From: Furcasterigmium furcatum | Lineage: Eukaryota > Ascomycota > Sordariomycetes > Glomerellales > Plectosphaerellaceae | DNA length: 64,000 bases | NCBI GenBank assembly: GCA_001599815.1 | Contig: BCIA01000005.1 | Span: forward strand, 1,467,088-1,531,087 | Reading direction: 5' to 3' | Shown: positions 44,353 through 53,525 of the stretch, one piece after another | Layout: every line of letters starts with the position of its first letter | Position numbering within the stretch: the first letter of the stretch is position 1 | The notes under the pieces: model-generated | Seen by the model: the letters and a program-made list of their open reading frames with translations, nothing else | Told to the model about the DNA's origin: nothing | The model's database searches: none | Program-made: the position numbers and the translations under genes

Positions 44353-46828
44353 ATGCTGCCATTGACACGAAGCGCCGCGCGATGTGGCCGCGCACCAAGC
44401 AGCTCATCACGACTCCGAAGACTTGCGACAGCAGCTGCGCAAGCCAGATTGAGCCCTCTCGAACCGGTACGTTCCACGACTGCTCTATCTACAAGCTTGC
44501 GGGTGTGCTGATTTACTACCTCCACAGTATAACCACTTGGATTATGGCGCCCGACTTCAAGCACTTCGCAACGTCCAGAAAACTGACCGGCGACCGCTCA
44601 CCCTCTCCGAAAAGGTGCTCTACAGCCATCTTATCTCCGAAGAGCGCGAGTGGTCTCTAGACAGCATTGAACGAGGCAAAACCATTCTCCAGCTCCGACC
44701 TGACCGAGTGGCTTGCCATGATGCCACTGCCACAATGGCTCTTCTCCAATTCATCAGTGCTGGCTTGCCGAGAGTCAGGGTACCGACGTCTGTCCACAGC
44801 GACCATTTGATCGTCGCCGAGTATGGTGCCGAAAAAGATCTTTCGCGAGCAGCCAGCGACCACAGGGAGGTCTACGCCTTCCTGGGCAGCGCCGCCAAAA
44901 AGTACGGCATCGGATACTGGAAGCCAGGAGCCGGAATCATTCACACGACGATCTTTGAGAACTACGCTTTTCCTGGCGGCTTGATCATCGGCACAGATTC
45001 GCACACGCCCAACGCCGGCGGCATGGGCATGGTGGGCATTGGTGTTGGAGGGTCTGACGCCGTCGATGCAATGGCTGGTATGCCATGGGAGCTCGTCTGC
45101 CCCAAGGTTGTCGGCGTCCGCTTGACGGGTTCTCTCAGCGGTTGGGCCTCCTCCAAGGACATCATCTGCAAGCTTGCGGGAATCTTGACCGTTTCTGGCG
45201 GGAAAGGCAAGATTATCGAGTTCTTTGGGCCCGGGACCGAGACCTTGAGCGCCACGGCCATGGCTACCGTTTGCAACATGTCTGCCGAAGTCGGTTCAAC
45301 GTCGTGCGTCTTCCCCTATTCGCCCGCCATTTCTCGATATCTCGCGGCGACAAGTCGAACGGACATTGCAGGCCACGCCGATGCCTTCAAGCAGGAGCTT
45401 CTAATGGCAGATGAAGGGAGCGACCGGTACTATGACGAGGTCATTGAGATGGACCTCTCCACGCTCGAGCCTCATATCAACGGCCCCTTCACTCCCGATT
45501 TGTCCCATCCGCTTTCTCAATTCAGGCAGCGGGTGACGGAGAGTTCTTGGCCAGTGGACTTGAGCTGCAGCTTGGTGGGCAGTTGCACCAACAGCTCCTA
45601 CGAGGACCTCGTCAAGGTCCACAACTTGGTGGTACAGGCGAAAGAAGCTGGCCTCGACAAGGTCAAGACCCCCTTCCTGGTGGCGCCGGGCAGCGAGCAG
45701 ATCCGTGCAACCGCCGAAGCAACCGGTATTCTTGGAGCTCTGAGAGAAGCAGGCGCTACGGTTCTCAGTAATTCGTGTGGTCCCTGCGTCGGGCAGTGGG
45801 ATCGCAAGGACGTGGACGTGGCTGGTGCTGAGAAGAACTCGGTGATTTCGAGCTTCAACAGGAACTTCACTGGGCGTCACGACTCGAACCCGGCCACACA
45901 CTCATTCGTCACCTCACCTGAGCTCGCAACCACGTTCGCCTATGCTGGGCAGCTTACCTTCAATCCCGCTACCGATTCTGTTCCGGTCCCTTCATCCGGA
46001 CTGGCAGAGGCCTCGACATTCCGGTTCTCGCCGCCTGCATCGCACGAGCTGCCGGTCGCCTTCTCACCTGGCGAGGATAAGTTCCAGCCCCCTGTTCTCA
46101 CGTCTACTGCCGATATCACAGTCGACGTCGACCCGCGGAGCGATCGCTTGCAGCTCTTGACGCCATTCACGCCCTGGAAAGATGGTAACGCAGGCGGCAT
46201 GAACATCCTGATCAAGGTGTCTGGCAAGTGCACCACAGATCACATTTCTCCAGCTGGGCCATGGTACAAGTACCGTGGGCACCTAGAAAACATCAGCAAC
46301 AATATGCTCCTCGGGGCAACGAATGAGTTTATACCGGGCGGCTCGCTTGAGACGGTCGGCAAGACGAAGGACCCGATCACGGGTGAGGTGCGTCCGGTGC
46401 CCGAGGTTGCACAGTCGATGCGGGATCAAGGCGTGCGGTGGTGTATTATCGGCGACCACAACTACGGCGAGGGCAGCTCGAGGGAGCACGCGGCGCTAGA
46501 ACCGCGGTTCCTCGGCGGCACGGCTGTCATTGCCAGGAGCTTTGCGCGTATTCACGAGACGAATCTCAAGAAGCAGGGGATGTTGCCGCTGACGTTTGAT
46601 ACGCCCACGGATTACGACAGGATCGTGGAGGGCGATGTGATCTCGCTCCTTGACGTGGATGAGGGGCAGCTTCAGCCGGGTAAGCAGGTCACGATGGAGG
46701 TTCGATCAAGGAACGGGTCGTCGTGGACGACGAAACTCAACCACTCGTATCATGCGCATCAAATCTCATGGCTGAGAGCGGGGAGTGCGTTGAACCACAT
46801 CAAGAAGACGGTGCTAGGGCAGGCGTAG
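44353..46828 (+). CDS. Aconitate hydratase paralogue, mitochondrial
   Basis: Exons 44353..44466 and 44528..46828 encode 804 residues. Exon 1 encodes an arginine- and serine-rich, acid-poor presequence (MLPLTRSAARCGRAPSSSS) typical of matrix import. The three [4Fe-4S] cysteines are present in SLVGSCTNSS and SNSCGPCVGQW. Active-site segments include IGTDSHTPNAGGMGMVGIGV, KCTTDHISPAGPWYKYRG and YGEGSSREHAALEPRFLGG, whose serine and arginine act on substrate. It looks fully functional as a canonical aconitase or a close relative hydrating another unsaturated tricarboxylate. Fungi normally carry a housekeeping aconitase elsewhere, so a copy beside a tricarboxylate carrier and a shared promoter element suggests a dedicated pathway role. 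Confidence 0.92.
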
Positions 46829-47481
46829 TCGTTGGCAGTCAATAAATCGTTCCTCGAGTTATTTCAAGTCATCTGCTGGATCCCATTCAGAGGCAAGACT
46901 CGTCGTGTTTAGCCTTCCTCTAGAAGTAGTATTGGCCGTCCCCGGAATGACACCCACTCTACGACCAAGGTCAGGAGACTCCCTACTTTGGATTCATGCC
47001 CCTTCGTTAAGGAAAGCAACGGCGGTCAACAGCAAGACCAGAGCCATTGAATTTGACCGTCGGTCATAACCGGGTCACCCCGCTGCACGAACCCGCACTC
47101 CACCTGAGTTCGTCGGGCCCACGGAACGACCCCAAAGCAGTCAAGGACTACTCCGGATAGCTCCAGGCGCTACCGGGTCGCTCCATATCCAGTCTACTTG
47201 GTACCCTCCTTGGAGGATTCCGGGGAAGTGCGGGGCCCCCTTGGGGACACTCGACGGCGCTACAGGGCTTTCCCGTTGGAAGGGGTGCTGAACTCAAGCC
47301 GTACTCTGAGTCAAGCATCAAACCTGGAGAAGCCTTGACTCGCCACATTATAAGACAAGGCGGCCGGACGGCGATCATCGTGACTTGGCCCAGAGCCTCT
47401 TCATCACACCGAGCCCGAATCTGGATATTTGCCTCTGTGGTCATCTCATTCTTGACTTCATCCATCAATACGACCGACACA
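46829..47481. promoter_or_regulatory. Promoter region of anion permease with shared element
   Basis: A 653-bp intergenic stretch. At 47143-47156 the minus strand reads CCGGAGTAGTCCTT, 12 of 14 positions identical to the aconitase copy. It lies 326 bp before the permease start. Confidence 0.5.
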
Positions 47482-49140
47482 ATGGCGGCTCAAGAGTATC
47501 CCGCCGAGAAACAGGACGTCCTCCGCGGCGCGCACGACCACGTGGACGAGCCCATCTCCAAAGAAGGGCGGGACGAGGTGTCCTCGGCCAACGCCATGAG
47601 CGAGGAGGAGTTTGCCGCCCACGAGAAGAGGCTCGTGCGCAAGCTCGATTTCACTCTCGTGCCCATGGTTTGGCTGCTGTACCTGTTCAACTACCTCGAC
47701 AGGAACAATATTGCGTTCGTGTGATTCTGATCAATGACCCCGACGGCTTGCGCTGACAATGTCCAAAATAGACAAGCCAGACTCAGCTCGTTCGAGGAGG
47801 ACCTCGGACTCGTCGGCACCCAGTTCAACGTTGCAGTTTCGATCCTGAACATTGGCTACATGATCATGCAGCTGCCCAGGTAAGATTGTGCTCCCAGACG
47901 CGGCGCAACGGATGTGCAGATGCAAGAGGACCCTTGAACTGACTCTGCCACCCAGTAACATGATCATCACCAAGACTCGTCCGTCTCTGTACATTCCCGC
48001 CTGTGCTGCCCTCTGGTCCGTCATCTCGGCCTCAACCGCCGCAGTTCATAACTATCCCCAGCTCATCGCCGTGCGCTTCCTCCTCGGTATCGCAGAAGCC
48101 CCTTTCTTCCCCGGCGCTATGTACCTCCTCAGCTGTTGGTACCCTCGTAAGGAACTCGCACTGCGTACGGCTATCCTCTACTCTGGCGTCCTTCTGGCCA
48201 CAGCTTTCTCAGGCCTTATTGCTGCAGGAGTCTTCTCGGGCCTGACTGGGGTCCGCGGCCTCGCCGGCTGGCAGTGGCTCTTCATCATCGAGGGCGCCGG
48301 GTCGTTTGCTATCGCAATCCTGGCCGTATTTGTCCTCCCCGACTTTCCAGGCATGAAGTCCGGCATCATGCGCTGGCTACTCTCTGATGAAGAGCAATCC
48401 GTCGCCGTGGCCCGCATCCAGCGCGATCGCGTCTCCCTCCCCGAAGCCGACAGCAGCGTCTGGACGGGCCTCAAGCTTGCCGTCAAGGATATCAGAACCT
48501 GGGTCTTCGTATGTCTCCCCCCTCCCTATCTCCATCCACATCTAATACCCCCCAGGTCGTCATGCTCACCGCGAACCACTCGGCTTACGGCTTCAATAAC
48601 TTCTTCCCCACCATCGTCCGCGGCTTCAACCTCGGCGATAACACGATCACCCTCGTCCTCACCGCCCCGCCCTACCTCCTTGGCACAGTCGTCGCCTTCT
48701 GCACAGCCTGGTCCAGCGACCGCCGCCGCGAGCGCGGATGGCACATCTCCGTCCCTCAGGGCGTCGCGTGCGTGGGCTTCATCATCTCCGTCGCGACAGT
48801 CAACCGGCCCGTCCGCTACGCCGCCGCCTTCCTCTACATCTGCGGCTGCTTCTCCTCCAACGCCATGGTCTTCAGCTGGGCCAGCTCGACGCTCAACCAG
48901 ACGCCCGAGAAGCGCGCGTGCGCAACCGCCATCATCAACCTCCTCAGCCAGCTCGGCAACATCTGGAGCCCGTACTTCTTCCCCGCGAACCACGGCCCCC
49001 GCTACGTCATGGCGAATATCCTCATGATGGTGTCGTCGGCGGTCTCGATCGTCACGTGTGTGGTCATGAAGTGGATGTTGACGAAGGAGAATAAAAAGCT
49101 CAAGGCCTCTGGACAGGATGTTACTTTGTTTACTTTATAG
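47482..49140 (+). CDS. MFS anion:cation symporter (Dal5/Tna1 type)
   Basis: Exons 47482..47714, 47772..47879, 47956..48508 and 48556..49140 encode 492 residues. The first intron has a GTTCGT donor and splits the signature NYLDRNNIAQARLSSFEEDL. Others are GYMIMQLPSNMIITKTRPSL, RFLLGIAEAPFFPGAMYLLS and WYPRKELALRTAILYSG. These identify the anion:cation symporter family (allantoate, nicotinate, phthalate, tartrate and similar carboxylates). The N-terminal 60 residues are charged and cytosolic. It should import an organic anion at the plasma membrane and is the natural uptake step for the neighbouring enzymes, whose promoter element it shares. Confidence 0.9.
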
Positions 49141-49232
49141 GAAATGACATATGGCTGGGTTGGGGTTGTCATACAATCAGACAGTCCCTCCAATAAAAAT
49201 AGTACAATGAAGATCGCATCTCTCCTGCATTC

Positions 49233-50014
49233 TCACTCGGCCCTCCTCGTGCTTCCAGCCAAACGGCTCACGGCCGGCATCTTCCCAATCCACTGCGGCT
49301 TGCCGTCCTCAGCAGCATCGACGAGCCACCTTGCCAACGCCCCCCTCCTCTGCGAGGCCGTCCACCCTTTCTGCCCTACAGCACCCTCAAAGCTCTCACC
49401 GTCCTCGCGGTCGGCTTTCCAAGATGCCTCGTCACTACCTCCAGGAATTCCCGCAATGCGGTACACCGTCCAGTCCAGCCCCTGGCCGTGGTCCTGGAAG
49501 GTCTGCGCAATGCCCCTCGCCGTGCGCCACCCGTAGTGCGCGACTACGAACACCAGCGATGCCAACAGCCACCGGACAAGCGAGAAGGCGTCATCTGGCT
49601 GCCAGTAGGAGAGGGTGCTCATGCCGAAGATGCGTCGCACACCGTGCTCGCGCATCAGGTCGAAGACCAGCTTGTAGAAGCCGATGAAGGTGGCGGGGTC
49701 CATGCCGCGGAACGTGTTAGGGCCCATGAGTGACAGGATGACGGAGCTCTGGGAGATGGCTTTGGAGAGAGCTTCGCGGTCCGCCAACTCGCCCTTGATT
49801 ACCTGCCGTGCGTCAGTGGTGAATGATGTCCAGCGGAGGAGTCGAGTTGGCTTACTTCGAGACGCGGGTTCGCTCTGAGGTCCTCGGGCACCCTGGAAGG
49901 GTTTCTTGCGTATGCGATGACATCGTGGTCGCGGTACAGGAGTTCGCGCAGGAGGCAGATTCCCGCAGGGCCAGTGCCGCCGAAGACGAGAACCTTGCCA
50001 GTCATTTTGGTCAT
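49233..50014 (-). CDS. NmrA-like / atypical SDR NAD(P)-binding protein
   Basis: Exons complement(49233..49802, 49856..50014) encode 242 residues. The Rossmann loop GKVLVFGGTGPAGICLLREL is at the N-terminus, followed by the specificity region AYARNPSRVP. Splicing gives LEVIKGELADREALSKAI, the usual second beta-alpha unit, and then VILSLMGPN. FGMSTLSYWQP lies where the active-site region is expected but no Tyr-x3-Lys is obvious, so it may be a redox sensor or a reductase of unknown substrate. A second methionine (MTGKVLV) three residues in is an alternative start. It is tail-to-tail with the anion permease. Confidence 0.82.
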
Positions 50015-50320
50015 TGATGGGGGCGAGGTGATATAGGACGCCTGGCCTAGGAAAGCGGTTTTATATAGTTTTCACGCGATACCCTGACCCCTTGCGTCCT
50101 CCGCGAACATCAGCTGAAGTCCGCAGCCACATTACCAAAAGTCCGCAGTTCAGGTGTCGGAGGCGGAACCAAATTCCTCCCGACGCAGCCACCGACAAAC
50201 ATCGACAATCATGCCGGCTGACCTATCCCGCGGAGGATCGCGCCACCAACCAATTTTCGACGGGAGGACAGGGGGACAAAGCCTTCCTCCATCTCCGCGC
50301 ATCATTTCACCACACCCCAA

Positions 50321-50795
50321 TTAAGCGCCTGGCTGCAGATACGATTCCTTGGCCGCAACCATCCAAATAAAACCCAGCCCGGCGAACGTCAAGGGAAAGA
50401 CGTACTCCTTGAGGCGAACAGTGCGCCAAATGACGAGTTCGGTGGTGTACAGGAACAAAACGCCAGCAAGTGTGTACATGGCGAGCTGATAGAGCTGCGG
50501 GTTTGAGATGTGATAGGCGGCGTAGAAGCGTATGGATGCTGTGTAGAAGTTCTTCACTGCATATATATGCGCGAGAAGAGACGACGGTTGTGGCCGATTA
50601 GGCCCGGAAAAGGAGCCCATTGAGAGTTTCGGCTCCAGGATGTAGCATGATATAGCGTGAAGCAGAGCTGATGTCCCGTCCTGTGTAGAGTATTAGCAAA
50701 TAGACCTTGCATTTCAGTTCGGAAGCCGTATGTGTCCATACTAAGATGAGGAAGTACGGGAGGTACCCGTCGGATTGTGGGAGAAGCGAGGCCAT
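50321..50795 (-). CDS. ERG28: Ergosterol biosynthesis scaffold protein Erg28
   Basis: Exons complement(50321..50680, 50742..50795) encode 137 residues. Exon 1 encodes MASLLPQSDGYLPYFLIL; the intron joins it to DGTSALLHAISCYILEP. The body has the Erg28 pattern: FYTASIRFYAAYHISNPQLY, LAMYTLAGVLFLYTTELVIW and a final LTFAGLGFIWMVAA membrane helix. Erg28 sits in the ER membrane and tethers the C-4 demethylation enzymes (Erg25, Erg26, Erg27). It is normally essential for efficient ergosterol synthesis; whether this is the only copy cannot be judged here. The neighbouring genes are unrelated. Confidence 0.85.
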
Positions 50796-51112
50796 GTTGT
50801 CGGAATGATGGGCGGAGCAGCGTTGCAGAACAAACCATCCCACCTCGCAGGCCGCCAAAGCCTTATTTATACCTCCTCTGAAGTGCTATTCCTGTGGTTC
50901 TCTAATGTACACCAATAACAGTCCTTTCATCAGCGCCAGAACCCGAGTGGTGATTAGCATCGTCCATGTTAACACCGAGCCCCCGAATCAAGTTGTCCAA
51001 TGGAACCCATCCTGCTTACGGATCTCCACCTACTGAACTGTCAAATAGGCCACGCGTACCAGGGGTAGCCCGGGGTAAGATTCCCTTTATGGGTGGCTGC
51101 TGACTGAGAATA

Positions 51113-53130
51113 TCAAGTTTGCTGCGGATCCGGGCCGATGTCCGTGCGGCTGCCCATGCCAGTAACACCAGGTGGCGATAACCACGTCTCTCCCATGGAG
51201 CATATATCCGCCAGCCTTGCCGGCATGTCCTCGAAAATATCAGGCAGACGTTTCTGCCCACTCGTTTCTTTTCCACGCTTGATAATGGCCTCCAGCCTGA
51301 GCCTCAACCGCTCAAGGGCGCTCTGAAATCCCAAAAAGCTGTCGGGGACAAACATTGGATCCCCGATCTCGTGAATTACTCCCAAGACACGAGAAAGGAC
51401 CAGGATTGCATGGCCCATTTGGGTCCATATGGGATATGGGAGGGACAGAATGAGCAGATCTGCGAGGCTGCTGAACTGGTTGACTACCGTTATGGCAGCA
51501 GTGAAGAGCGCAAGCGCGCAGTCGCTCCGTTGGCTGCACTCTTGTGGTGGAAGAGAGGCGGCGAGGGGAAAGTCCAGTGAGTCCACAGCGGACACCCAGA
51601 GACCGGGGGCAGGAAAGACTCGATCATCTAGCGAGACTTTGTAGAGATATATCTGCAGAGAGCAGTATGATATCGCCAATATCTCTGTAAACAATGAGTC
51701 AGGATCCACATAATCCGAGGGGGGCGAAGTGGGTATGTTCCAGAGAGGGAGACTTGCGTTGTTGGGGGAGCGACTGGTCGAGGTCCATCCCGAGGTGTTT
51801 CATCGATACCTCTAATGAGGACATGGCGGAAGCAATTTCCACCGGAGACAATGGTTCAGATTCGAGCAGGCCTCGGTACAAGATCCATCTGATCGAATCG
51901 GCTAGTTGCTGAATGCGAACGAGCTGGACAAGATAGATGTCTAAAGGGGCCTCTGAAGCACCTTGAAGAGCCTGACAGCCACTCTCACAGGCTTTGGTGA
52001 AGCGTAGTCCGGATATGTCCGTAACGCTGGTCGAAGATCTGGAAACGTTGTATGTAAGAAAAGGGCCCGAAGCAGAAAGGTGAGGGGAGCAGCTGCGCAC
52101 GTCGAACTGAGCCAAAACAGACCGAGAACGGCTCTCATTTCTTCCAAAGTCCTTTCAGCTTTCGGGGTGTCAAGGGATTGCTCCAGACTTCGAAAGGCTC
52201 CCAATTGCGTTCCTGCTATTCTGGAGCCTGTATCCTCGTCGAGGCCCAGATCAGATGCCAATGCCGTGGCAATGTGCACCAGGGTGGCAAAGTGTGACCC
52301 CGGATACACATGAAGATGATTCCTGGAAGGCATGTGAGTAATTATTTGGCGTTCAGGGGACCGTTTGTGCCGGAGTGTCTTGGCGCGGAGGTGCAAGAGT
52401 GGCTCAACATACCATGCTACATAGACCAAGATGCTCTGTAGTAGGTCCAGGCTCTTCTCTCCGTTGACGATCACCCTTCGGCTTACCTCCTCCCGGAATA
52501 ATCTGGAAAGATCTGAGAGATTCTCCTTGCCATGCTGCTCTGTGACTACTTCAATAGCCATGCGGAGCATAGGTTTCTCCGTGGCGAATAGTTCGGAAGT
52601 CGTACTGGTTGGGATGAAGACGAAGGGAAATACCGGCGTCAACTCCGTACGGAACACTTCCAGCATTGTTTGGAAAGCATCATGAGAACCATCCGTCGGG
52701 GCTATCAAGGAAAGGCCGGCCGTATATCCGGCCGAAGTTGCTGGGTTGCCGTGCGAAATCAAGGAGAAGCTGATGAGGTGTTCCAACGATTCCACCTTGG
52801 ACTGCAGTCGAAGGATGTCCCTGATTTCAGTTAGCCAACAGTCCCGTCAACAACCTCACGTCTGCTAAGAGGAAGAGGCGGTCTCACTCCTTCTTGAAGC
52901 CAGCAGGTCGCTTGGCGGTCTTCCTCGGTTCGACGATGCATTCCTTGCCAAGCCGGCCACAGCTAGAAAACGCTGGATGTCAGCAGGGAGACGCAATCTG
53001 TGATGAATGGCAGGAGTCAGGAAAGCGCGGTTTACCGTTTGCATTTGGCTGCTGGCCCTTCTACGGGTTCGCACTTGATTTTTGCTCTGGCGCATGTGAC
53101 GCAGGCCTTGCCTGCTACAATGTGGCTCAT
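51113..53130 (-). CDS. Zn2Cys6 transcription factor with probable frameshift
   Basis: Exons run complement(53036..53130, 52888..52962, 52413..52820, 52101..52322, then from 52038). The start MSHIVAGKACVTCARAKIKC gives a cluster with a long third-to-fourth cysteine loop (EPVEGPAAK) and KRCGRLGKEC. It is followed by the coiled coil DILRLQSKVESLEHLI. The body has VYVAW|NHLHVYPGSHFATLVH and SGLRFTKACESGCQALQG. Near 51690-51760 the frame must change to reach LFTEILAISYCSLQIYLY and the 190-residue C-terminus. I found no GT-AG pair of matching phase: the best donor (51753) is phase 2 and the acceptor (51685) needs phase 1. A one-base error or a real frameshift is likely. Confidence 0.65.
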
Positions 53131-53525
53131 TCTCGGGTTCGACGAGCTTGTGCTCCTTACGAACGTCAATGGAGAGAAGTACGATCAAAGATAGATTGAT
53201 GTTGGGCTGTGCCGAATAGGCCTAACCGTAAGAACGCGACCGGCCGGTTGAGGTGGACATGAGGCAAAGTTGAAGTTGAAACGAAGATGCCCTTGTCGTC
53301 GATTGACGAAGCTCATTGGCGTACACAGCCACCTTTCTTGCGTAATCACAAGCATCCCTCCAGCCTTGGCAGAAACAATAGGGGGAACCTGGTCCAGTAA
53401 TTTTGAATTTCGCTGGTTCCCAGATTATCAATACGTCTGATCTGCTTTCTACTCCGCATATGAGGCAGGATGATTAAGAACAAGTGACTACGCTCATCTT
53501 CTAGGTCCTCAATGAAAGCACTACC

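Noticed and set aside
40094..46828. A classical itaconate biosynthesis cluster
   Set aside because: No cis-aconitate decarboxylase or aconitate isomerase is encoded nearby.
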